Shown here: positions 54,540 through 64,000 of the stretch, in pieces
Layout: each line of letters opens with the position of its first letter
Numbering within the stretch: position 1 is the stretch's first letter
DNA from: Zanthoxylum bungeanum
Taxonomy: Eukaryota > Streptophyta > Magnoliopsida > Sapindales > Rutaceae
Length of the DNA: 64,000 nucleotides
Assembly (NCBI GenBank): GCA_019454045.1
Contig: SKCR01038859.1
Location: 150,720-214,719 of the forward strand
Reading direction: 5' to 3'
Made by a program: the position numbers and the translations under genes
The notes under the pieces: model-generated
Databases searched by the model: none
What the model was told of the DNA's origin: nothing
What the model saw: the letters and a program-made list of their open reading frames with translations, nothing else

Positions 54540-57500
54540 ATTCATGTTTTGAATAAAATCACACATAATTATATTACTGGAAAAAAAAAAAAAGAAATTA
54601 CAACAAAGCTTGAAAAATAAAACACACAAGAGCCGAAACTCTTCACAAAATCTCAGAGAGAATTCTATACCATAAATGCAAACTTTCGTGCATATCTTAT
54701 ATGTATACAAATTAATATCTATACAGCTAGGCCCGACTCTAACGATCGAGGTGTGTAATGATTGTCGTTGGGTCTCATCTCCTCCAAAACTTGTCTGTCG
54801 TATGCATAATTCTGTAATCCGCAAAACACCTAGAGATTAGGGTGGGTCAGGTCTATTGAAATACTTGATGAGTGAATAAGGCATTAAAAAATTGAAATTT
54901 AAAACTGCAAAGCCTAATGAATAAATTAAGAATCAAGTCACAACTGAAACTGAAATATAACATGGAGATCTGTCATGACTGGATACTGAGACGTGACATG
55001 AAAACTAAACTTGACTAAACGTGGCATGGGAACTAAGACCTGCTGAGTGAATACTAGAGGGCCAAAGAAAAGTGAAACTAAGGCATTAAAAAATTGAAAT
55101 TTGAAACTACAAAGCATAATAAATAAATTGAGAATCAAGTCACAACTGAAACTGAAGTCATACCATGGAGATCTGTCATGACTGGATACTGAGACGTGAC
55201 ATGAAAACTGAACTTGACTAGGAGTTGAACATGACATGGGAACTGAAGATGTATATGACAGTCTGAACTATTATCTTGAATTTGACCTGAAGTTGATATG
55301 AATTACGTGACATGTATGCTAATATTTTCTGAAGCTAACCTGGCGTGCTTGAGTACATGACCTATAATTGAGTGATCTTGACTTGATCTACATGGATTAA
55401 AAAATGACTCATGGAACCTTACTGGCTAACATTACCAGAAACTAACATGAGTTGCATGACATGCATCCTTACATGGCCTTAAAAAAAATCTGTAACCTAA
55501 TGACATGCTGCCTGAACTGATAATGCATATATTGTCCTGAAAATACATGATCAAAATGTTGTATGCTGACCTAAATCTGAATGATCTGTTCTGAAACTGC
55601 ATGAACTAAAAACCTGACCTGCATGATATGAAAAGGGACATGGCATGACATGAGAACTGGCTACCCTGAACATACATGATCCTGATCTGAACTACCCGAA
55701 CTGAACCTGAATACTTAAACTAAACTTAACCTATGTGACTGAAATTACATAACCTGCAATGTGAACCTAACTTGAAACTAACATGGAATGCTTGAAATCT
55801 TAATTTACACAATACGTGATAATGTCATGAACTACTTGATCTGAAATCTGTCATACAAATGTGATATGATCCTGTATGATTTGAGATTTGAAACTATCTG
55901 AACTGAGTGGCATGAGCTAAACCTAACTACCTAATATGAACTGAAGACTGCACATGAACTGTCGTCACGTTTGACGTGGACTGACAGGTGTACTGAATAC
56001 ATAAACTTGGAGACTGAATCTGAAAGTGTGACTGTAACATGAAAATGATTCACGCTATAACCAAACTACTCATACCCCTGGCAAAACCATCCCAAACCCA
56101 TGGTGGCTTGGTCTCGTGCATGGATCGTGAATTATGTGAGTGACTACATAAACAACAATATATGAACCTGAAACTGACATGAACTTTCTAAACTGAACTT
56201 GATTTTGGATGTACATGAACTGAATATAAACATCTGAGCCTGACATGCTTGACTGAATCTAATTATCCTAACTGGAATCCTGAACTATATGAAATGAGCC
56301 TAACTATCTAGAAACATGATATAAAACTTGTAAAACATGCATATGATTTGAAAACTATATTACTTGCTAATAACTTATATTTAGTACTGAAAATGTGTCA
56401 TGATCTAAATCATGTGAACACGTCTAAAAAAACTATATTTCATAAAAACCTATACGTGAGCTGAAAATATACACCAGTATAGTATCATGGAGGAGCTGAA
56501 ACACTAACTAGCTGACACGATAACTCATGATGTTTATTTAACATCCGAAGGTACATTGACTAGCTGATGGACTTGGCTAAATTACCAATAATATATAATG
56601 TGTTTATGACATGATATGTTGTATTCATGTCATGACATGCTCGTGACAATGCTGATGAGACATTTCAACATAACCGTTTTAGTCACTTGAAATGCCCAAA
56701 ACTATCAATCAAACAGAATACCCAATTTGGACTCAACTAAAACCTATTATTACATGATCCAATCGACTACTACATACCTATATAAAAGCTTATCAAAATT
56801 CTATCAAACTTAAACTCTTGTTGATCATCATGCCACACAAAATACAAGCCTAAACATCAATCTCTCACTAACACACCATTCAGCCAAGCCTTACTAATAT
56901 GCTTCATACATAATCAACATCCTACTAAACATTCTTACTACAACATACTCATGAACACAGTTCCACAACCAAAATAAAGAAACTCAAGCATTCCTACAAG
57001 CCTCACATAGCCGGCCAACCTACCAATTTAGCAACCTAAAATGTTTCCAACTCAAATTCATTAAAACTCAAACCATAACACCTTTCTAAACAAGAATCAT
57101 AACATACCATCATCAAAAACAAAACTCATCCCATCAAACACATACATATGCATTCGGCCAAGACAAACAAAATTACAACTTGAAGTTTTTCATCACATTT
57201 CAATACAACCAATGTTAAAACATCTCCAAACACATGAACCATCATCATTCCTCAACACAAATTCATAAAATCATCCCCAACATAAATATAGTACGTTGAA
57301 GCCCCCCTATTTGGAGAAAATTGGGCAATCAACAAGAACATGTTTAATTCATGCTTATTTTACCATGAAATGTATTATTATGCATGCTAGCAACTCCATA
57401 GAAATAAATGCACAAATGGTTCATGGATGTGCGAATTAGGGGCTAATAATCATGCTCAAATCTAAAAATGAGAGGGGTAAAGAGGAATAGAAGCTTACCA

Positions 57501-58048
57501 TGCTTGGAAATATGCTAAAAATCATCAAATTGCATGAGAAATGAAAACACTTTGTAGAATAAAAATGAAGTGAATGAGGGCTCCTATTTACATTTTTTGT
57601 TGATGAAAGAGATGAATGAATACTAAGGTATTTGTAGGCAAAAGGGCTAATTTTTGTTTACAAAAGAGTAGCTCACAAAATGCCATATCACAAGTTTTAT
57701 TTTAAAACATAGATTATAGTTTACCCAAGAAAGAACTATATTTTTGACATCTGACCTGAATTTGGGAGAACACTCAACATAAAAATTGTAGTTCTCGACC
57801 TAAGCTTTCTAACCATATAAAGATCACAAAAATTAGACATACGGGGAAAATGTTACAGCTAAAGTACCAAAATTTATCTGTAATTCAGTTAAGCTAAAAA
57901 GAAAGTATTGAAGTTGAAAATCTATCCTAAGTCTCCAGTCAGGATTTCTATAGTATGAAACCTATATATACATGATTGTATACATATCATCATGTTGTGA
58001 ATGATGAATTAATGTACCATACATGTCATGACTGACTGAGGTATTACA
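54540..58048 (-). mobile_element. Diverged K-like LTR (solo or truncated)
   Basis: The right end ...GACTGAGGTATTACA (58048) and the segment CCTGAATTTGGGAGAACACTC...AATTGTAGTTCTCGACCTAAGC (57765-57815) match the element-sense 5' part of K0-K2. AGATTAGGGTGGGTCAGGTC (54835-54855) matches their GGGGGTTAGATCG segment. Between these are ~1.5 kb of low-complexity CTGAACTGAAACTGACATG-like sequence (54900-56500). Two ~180-bp blocks are directly repeated there: 54884-55015 and 55080-55230 share CATGGAGATCTGTCATGACT. The left limit is uncertain; no TSD was found. Confidence 0.6.
54884..55230. repeat. Direct duplication inside the diverged LTR
   Basis: Two blocks both contain GGCATTAAAAAATTGAAATTT, AATCAAGTCACAACTGAAAC, CATGGAGATCTGTCATGACT and GGATACTGAGACGTGACATG in the same order, ~200 bp apart. 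The frame at 54938-55237 is produced by this repeat and is not a gene. Confidence 0.8.
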
Positions 58049-60448
58049 TTTCCTCTTTGTCATTCTCTTTTATAATGTCAGAAGTCCATCTGAGGCTTTT
58101 GATAAACGAGAGATTGGAGTGCTGCCTACGACATAAGAACTGCTCCAGAAGGTCTCACCTCCATAACAGAAGCAGACATATCTAAGGTATAGAACATTGA
58201 TTAAATGACCGACTCAACATCCCCAGAAATGTCTCTGGCAGCTCCATCAACAGCCCGAGATGTTTCAATCTCTGATGTACGACCTTATGTTCTAGGAACA
58301 TACTTAGACTATTGATACGGTCTCTCTTGAGGAATCAAACCAATTCGATGAGGGACCGGAGTGCTCATAAGAATGTCCTCTGCTGGAGCACTTGGAAGGA
58401 GACCTGGTAAGGAGAATCTATTTCGAGCTCCGAGATGCTTTGAATCGAAGCAAAGAAGGTAGGAACTGCAACCTCAGGTAAGGAATGTGTTAACTTAGAT
58501 AACTCATCATTTTACTCCTCAATTTCCTCCCTCCTGACAGCTGACTGACTGGGTTCTTAGCCCTTTTTACCCGAGCCACTAAAAAAAGAAAACAATTATG
58601 TTAGTCTTAAAAAAGATAAGTCTTTTTGTACACACGTATATTGGTGAAATTCACCCACAAATACTACATTCTGCATTATCTTTCTCTAATTCTATACGAG
58701 CATGTGAAGGTTTATGAACTTTCACCGTACCATTTTTTTCTCTCAAGAGTAGTAGTCTTTTTCTTCTTAAACTCTAGAGAGGCTAGGGCCCCACCTTGGT
58801 ACTTGGAGAACCTTTCAAGTGTCCTAAAGCATTCTTCCTCATGCTTCGGTGATGTTCAGTGGCTTCTCGAGACAACTTTCCTCATGGTAAAGGTCAGATG
58901 GGTGGAACCACTCTATAAAATGCATATAGGCCCAAATCTATCAACCTTGGAGGAATCGTCCCTTCACTTGAATATCTCTTGACCATCCCTCAATTGATTC
59001 ACGTCCAATCATCCACTCACGTCTTCAGTTGATTCTGAAGACAGCTAGGGAATCCCAATAAATAAGCCACCTCCAACTTCACTTCAAAATCGAAGAATCC
59101 CAATAAATAAGCCACCTCCAACTTCACTTCAGAATCGAAGTGCCTCACCACAACCATATGCCTATAACTTCCTGAAGGGTCTTTCCGCAGAGGTATTTCA
59201 GATCAAAGAGTCTTTCTCGAAGGACCACAAATACTTCTCATAGTATGTAACCCTAATATGTGAGGAGACAAGCCTCACAACACCTTTTGCTGTAAATGTA
59301 AACAAAAATCAATTAATATTAGCATCAAATAAATTTTTAAGTAGAATAAGTAAGGGTTAGTAACTATATCTTTCTTTGCTGAAGGTGTGAGAAATTTGAT
59401 AAGACTAGTGCTTTAGCCTCCTCCAAGCACCAGTAATCCTCCATTTCGAGCACGAAGGCCTTGTGGAATAGAGTGATAAACCTCTTTCCTTTTGAACCCT
59501 AGAAAATATGGAACTCCTTGATCCTCAGACTTTAGGTAATAGAGGGAGAGAAGTCAAATATGGATAAGAAATGTCCATATGCCAACAATATGTTGAGGGA
59601 TCCCAAAGCTTGTAACTCCGGTAATATCAATGGATTCATTTGTAGGGGTGAAACGTTCATAACCGAGAGAAATTCGAGAAGGGGGGGTGAATGAGATACG
59701 TCAAATATTGCACAAACAACATGATTTCGTCTTCTCTAATGTCCTGAGGTTGTAGAGATCCTCATTACTTTTCCACCACCATTGCATCATGAAGGTTCAA
59801 CTGGTTAAGTATCCCTCAAAGGGCTTGGTCTCGATCACTAGTGCTACCATTTTCGCAGAAAGTTTGAAGTTTTTTTTAATCATTTGAGAAGAAAATGGAG
59901 AAATTGAAACTTGGAAATTTGTAAAGAACTCGAATACAAAGAAACAATAAGAGTTGCTTGAAATCCTCAAACATTCTTTATAAGCTTCTTTGGGTAATAA
60001 ATCGTTGTAAAACGTGATTGCCTTTTCAAGTTTTTTCATTAGTGCGAGTCTTTCAGATCGATGAGACGTCTAATTTTAAACAGATGTAAGCCTGGCGTAC
60101 GTAGCGTCGCGATATATGCCCTCATTCTAATCACCATTTATTTCAAATAAACGGTCTTATAAGGGAGTGAATGTAGATAATCAGAATTAGCCCTGCCATC
60201 GGGGACACATGTCGATATATAGTTGAAACTTCCTTAGCACGTCTCCTCAGTGGAACTGTTACAAATAGACAAAGGTCCACGATAGGAGACACATGTCATT
60301 GTACTACTATATTAGTAGCATGAGGAGTGAGAGGTTACCTCTGAAAGTCCGACCCCGAAGACAACCTAGCCCAAACTCTGAAGTGACGTCACACCGTAGT
60401 CATATCTTTCCGGAGTAGAGAAACTCCAAACTGAGTCTAGTCCGACCT
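58049..60448 (-). pseudogene. Unidentified decayed coding sequence
   Basis: Not confidently recognised. Minus-strand fragments look formerly coding: PVSQLSGGRKLRSKM, SSAPAEDILMSTPVPHRIGL and IETSRAVDGAARDISGDVES (58.1-58.55 kb), FSKYQGGALASLEFKKKKTT (~58.75 kb), EDYWCLEEAKALVLSN (~59.45 kb) and an 80-residue frame ending MVALVIETKPFEGYLTS (59797-60039). Stops and shifts separate them. Composition is less AT-rich than the LTRs around it. It may be a gene remnant or another transposon's gag-like gene. Contains an exact-type 45-bp tandem duplication at 59050-59139. Confidence 0.3.
59050..59139. repeat. Two-copy 45-bp tandem duplication
   Basis: GAATCCCAATAAATAAGCCA... of 45 bp is repeated twice in direct contact with a single A/G difference (AAAATCGAA versus AGAATCGAA). 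Recent by its near identity. Confidence 0.95.
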
Positions 60449-60739
60449 ATGCCTAAGGAGTCTCACTCTAGAGTCCATCAGAGTGCATCAGAAGTATTCC
60501 GACTTCAACGTAAATACCTTGAAGAACATGATATCACATACAACCATCCAAAATTAGTGGAGTTTAATGACAATCCACTTATCTTAGCATACAAGCATGG
60601 TTTAGCATGCATAATAATAAGTGTGATTACTCCTAATGCGATATTAGAGTATGTATCACGCAAAGTGTACACTATACATCTGAAGGACAGTCTAGTTTGG
60701 ACAGGTCCTGTAAAAAAAACAACACCTATGCACTTGTGA
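60449..60739 (+). other. Open frame of unknown status
   Basis: 96 codons from ATG 60449 (MPKESHSRVHQSASEVFRLQ...). No recognised domain, no clear promoter or splice context, and the opposite strand is equally open (60505-60747). Listed only because it lies in non-LTR sequence near a gene; could be chance. Confidence 0.15.
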
Positions 60740-61564
60740 CCATGCATAAGACAACAATCTTGTATAGAATAGGGTTTGTCGGAAAAATTAATAAAGCAAA
60801 AATATAATTAGAGGAGAAAACATACATCATTTGGCATTCAAATTAACTCAGTCTTGAATATAGACCGGAACGAGAGATCCTAACAAAACGATACATGTCT
60901 GTAGGTCCAATTTGTAGAGAAATTCAATCACAAAGCCCATGATTCTATTGGACTTCATCTAGACCAGACCCAATAAAATTGAAGGTACCCAACATTTTTT
61001 CAATCCCTACTTTTACCGGACACATTAATTATTATTATTATTACAAGTTATTTTCTAGTGCGGATATTTATATTTATTAAATGCATAGTTCAACAAATTA
61101 TAAAATAAAATAAAATTTTTATTCAAATTGTGTAATTGATGTTCATAATTTTATTTTTATTATTTGTAGGGAAAATGTTTTATGACTCCCTAATTTTTCA
61201 TAAATATTCATGTCTTTAATTTTTTCATAATTATTCACAGTAAAAGATCGTTGTATTATGTTGAATCTCCTATCATCCTACTAAAATTATGTCTAATTTC
61301 ACTTATGTTGTATTATGTCGGGACTGACGAGAAAAATTACAAACCCTATTAAGAGGGGTTTATTCGATCATTTCGAAAATATGCAAATAGTTTGGATATT
61401 ATGATAAAAAACGAGGACCGGAGTGTAAAGTACACTGCTTGTTTTATTCGAGCTAAACCATAATGAGATGAAACTTAGCTATCTCGTTGACAAAAGTGAG
61501 GGGGAATAACTCATTCATTCGTAGCTAAAGCTAAGCTTTGATCATGTTCAATTTTTGATCTCCG
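60740..61564. promoter_or_regulatory. Intergenic region and probable promoter/5' UTR of UPL7
   Basis: AT-rich, with a TTATTATTATTATTA run at ~61030. No gene or repeat recognised. The 130 bp before ATG 61565 (GGGGGAATAACTCATTCATTC...TTTTTGATCTCCG) is the likely 5' UTR. No single TATA element can be chosen with confidence. Confidence 0.4.
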
Positions 61565-64000
61565 ATGGATCCTTCTAACAAGCATCAGGTACTCTTATCT
61601 TCCATCCGATTTAAAATTTATTATAATTTTCAATCGCATTTTGTATGTTGAAACTTTAAATTATTTATTTTTGAATATTCTGTGTGTTGATTGATTAGGT
61701 ATCGTTAAGAGGAGCGAGTGTCAAGGAAATATCGAGGGAGCACTTCTAGATAAGGTCTTATATGAAAGAGAGCTACGTAACTATGCAAGGCGAGCTACAG
61801 CTTCTGCAATTTTTATTCAGGTGCCTGCATTTCCTATAATTAGATTAATTTTTTCTCTTAATTTGGACTTTATAATTATCGAATTATTGCTGAATTTCTT
61901 ACTGTTAGGTAAATGACCGCATTCAATGTAGCTTGGATTAAGTTCACTATGTGAGGTGTAAATTTGAAAAATAAAAAAAAAGAAAAGGGTAAATTTTTTG
62001 TGAGAAAATGAAGGAAGCAATTAGTGAATTTATTTTTTGTTAAAAAGGAGTTAGCTATCTTCACTGCAGCAGTTACTAGTTCGAATCTGCGATAAAATTG
62101 ATCTGGGTTTCATAATAAAAGTTTTTGGAAGGAATTTCAAGAGAGATATTTTGTATAAAGTGACAATGTTATTATATTCACGTCCCTCACTTTTCTGTTT
62201 GAGGAATTAGAAAATCGGTTAGAAAATGGAAAGTCTTTTTGCATACAAAGGGAAGATGAAATGGTTTCTTGACATTTTCAGAGTGTTTGGAGGAGCTACT
62301 ATGTGACGAAGAAAGTGGCCTTACAACTTCAAGGAGAATGGGAACATGTGATGAATTGTCATGCGGCTCATGCCAGTTTAATAACCGGAACATGGATATC
62401 CAATGTCATTTAAGACCTTTTATTTTCTATATTACCCGTTTATCAATTCAAGCATCAAAAGATCCGAGCTAGAGATATGGACTGCATGCAGAAGTGCTTT
62501 AAAGTTCTGTTGGATAGCATAAATTCTAGTGGTATGCCAATCTTAACCCCTGAACACGTCTTTATCTTGAAACTTCAATATTTATCTTTCCGTTATTTGG
62601 TTGTCTTTGTGATGTCATTCGAAACTAGTGAGCAAACAAATATTGGTACTGTGGAAAAACTGGATCCACCTAGGGTTTTCCACTTTAGCTAGTCCAGTGA
62701 TATTTATAATTTTTTCTCCCCTGTTCTTTTAAATGGTCTTATTATTTCAAATTCCCATTCGTAAATAACTTTTTTATTGATTATATGTCTGATGCGCAGA
62801 TTCTAGGAAGAATTTTTGCTCCCTGGCAACAGATAAACTTCAAGAGAGAAAAACTTGGACTTATCAAGCAAAGAAGCTGATTTCTCTCTGCTCGTTTGTT
62901 CTTGCACAGTGTGATAAATCCCCTGCCGGGGGTCAGTGTATTGTTGTTCTTACCACTCTTGCACTGCGTCTTCTTGTTGTATTAACTGATCTGAAAGGGT
63001 GGAAGAGTTTAAGTAATGATACTCTTCGGGATGCAGATATGGCTGTGAAGGATTTGGTTTGGTTTATGGGAAGTTGTAATAGTGGCCTTTACATATCTAT
63101 TAGAAGATACATTAACAAGTTGGACAATACTTTTTCATCTCAAATAAACAGTACTGTCCAGACAGATGACAGATTCTTGATTACCGCGAGTGCAGTAACT
63201 TTAGCGATAAGGCCATTTCATTTGACAAACTTTGATGTTAATAGCACTGGTCAGGTGGATGTGTGTTGTGCAGCTGAGCAATACTGTTTGTATCTACTAA
63301 CTATTCCTTCGCTTGTTCAACGTCTCCCAGCTGTTCTCATACCTGCTCTGAAGCATAAGTCTATTTTGTCACCATGCTTGCAGATTTTACTGGTAAGGGT
63401 CATTATATTTAAATAAAAGTTCTTAATGGTCTCTTTACTAAATAAAGTTCTCATAAAAGATTGTTTCATGGTTTCATGTGCTATTTATGGATATCTTATC
63501 AGCATGCTATATGTAGTAATTGATGAATACTAATGTTTCACCTACTGTAGCTCCATTTATTTTGGGCATGTTAGTGTATATCTTCTAGTAGCAATTTCTC
63601 AAGTTTCTAAATCTTCTAATTTCTCTTTGATGCAACTTTCTATACCTCTGTTCAATTCAAAACATGTGGAGACTTATCAAACTATGACAGGTGATAACAG
63701 ATTCTGAGAGATAAGATCTTGTCAGAGATGGATCAGTTGGAAAGGCACGGTTCTCAAAAAGCGATTCCACCCGTTGGTTGGGCTCTTGCAAACATTATAT
63801 GTCTAGCAACAGGGAGCGATAATGGCTTTGTGGATCCTCTGGACTATGCCTCGTATGTCCAGGTCGTTATTACTCTTGCAGAGAATTTATTAGCTTGGCT
63901 TGACAATGTTGGGTGGGTAAAAAATAACCAAGATCTTCTAGGTAATGTTGAAACTTCTGCCGCAGGGATTGATTCAGTTTTGCATGAAAATGAGACATCT
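61565..64000 (+). CDS. UPL7: E3 ubiquitin-protein ligase UPL7 (HECT type), 5' exons, partial; frame breaks in exons 2-3
   Basis: Exons inferred from similarity and GT/AG sites: 61565-61588 (MDPSNKHQ), 61699-61820 (VSLRGASVKEIS...RELRNYARRATASAIFIQ), 62282-62531 (VWRSYYVTKKVALQLQGEWE, TWISNV, IRARDMDCMQKCFKVLLDSI), 62800-63392 (FCSLATDKLQERKTWTYQAK, KLISLCSFVLAQCDKSPAGG, LRLLVVLTDLKGWKS, MAVKDLVWFMGSCNSGLYIS, FLITASAVTLAIRPFHLTNF, AAEQYCLYLLTIPSLVQRLP) and 63701-beyond edge (ILRDKILSEMDQLERHGSQK, AIPPVGWALANIICLATGS, AENLLAWLDNVGWVKNNQD). This is the N-terminal, IQ-motif-bearing part (ATASAIFIQ...) of plant UPL7; the catalytic HECT domain is beyond the window. Exon phases match across 3/4 and 4/5. 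Exon 2 has an apparent 1-bp deletion at ~61738. Exon 3 has a shift at ~62408 restored at ~62451. So either the allele is broken or there are base errors. Confidence 0.88.

Noticed and set aside
54534..54824. Apparent C-terminal exon on the minus strand (NYAYDRQVLEEMRPNDNHYT, ending at a stop)
   Set aside because: It looks like a gene end, but the segment aligns with the K-type LTR region around 11020-11090 and 19120-19200, so the frame is chance within a diverged LTR.
58626..58982. 118-codon plus frame
   Set aside because: The better coding signal here is on the minus strand in broken frames; the plus frame has no recognised domain or context.
60449..60739. Possible small gene MPKESHSRVHQSASEVF...
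   Set aside because: Both strands are open and no motif, splice site or promoter supports it; kept only as a low-confidence note.

Overview
This window is nuclear DNA from a flowering plant, most likely a eudicot. The left ~58 kb is heterochromatin-like: LTR retrotransposons nested in one another up to four deep. The right end is genic, carrying the 5' exons of a HECT ubiquitin ligase of the UPL7 type. The plant signature comes from the element lineages (Athila, Tat/Ogre, Tekay/Del-like, Angela/BARE-like Ty1-copia), the tRNA-iMet and tRNA-Asp primer sites, and the UPL7 exon structure. No bacterial-type operon, CRISPR array or RNA gene was found.

Layout. 1-4886: 5' half of a Ty1/copia element on the minus strand (gag end, long leader, PBS, 1.95-kb LTR), inserted in the 3' LTR of a Tat/Ogre-like Ty3/gypsy element (4887-~10.7 kb, minus), whose 3' UTR is a large tandem-repeat array. 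10737-13272: solo LTR of a long-LTR, Tekay/Del-like family, called K here (K0, TSD TGTTT). ~13.3-17.35 kb together with 46.93-~54.1 kb: a decayed Athila-like element E (minus). It is split by a second solo LTR, K1 (17358-46923, TSD CAGAA). K1 is itself split by an Athila element D (17400-30333, plus, TSD AATAG/AATAT) and by a Ty1/copia element (32776-46833, minus, TSD ATTTT). Each of these carries its own K-type solo LTR: K2 (18824-22053, TSD ATAAC) inside D's 5' LTR and K3 (34819-39067, TSD GGGTC) inside the copia 3' end. E is also split by a fifth long-LTR insertion, G (48420-53695, TSD TGATT), which kept its PBS but lost its coding region. A diverged K-like LTR fills ~54.5-58.05 kb. 58.05-61.56 kb is low-identity sequence with no confident gene. 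UPL7 exons 1-5 run from 61565 to the right edge.

Two points stand out. First, both Athila-lineage elements (D and E) carry a near full-length, intronless copy of a LOG-type cytokinin-activating enzyme gene between pol and the 3' UTR, in element orientation and with homologous flanks. This is a host gene captured through RNA and carried by a retrotransposon family, now decayed in both copies. Second, the K-type LTRs carry arrays of short hairpins with a nearly constant 16-nt loop and stems that change together between repeats. A related LTR (K3) has an analogous array with a different loop.

The transposable-element genes are all broken by stops, frameshifts or deletions. UPL7 also has apparent single-base indels in exons 2 and 3, so either this locus is decaying or the assembly has base errors there.
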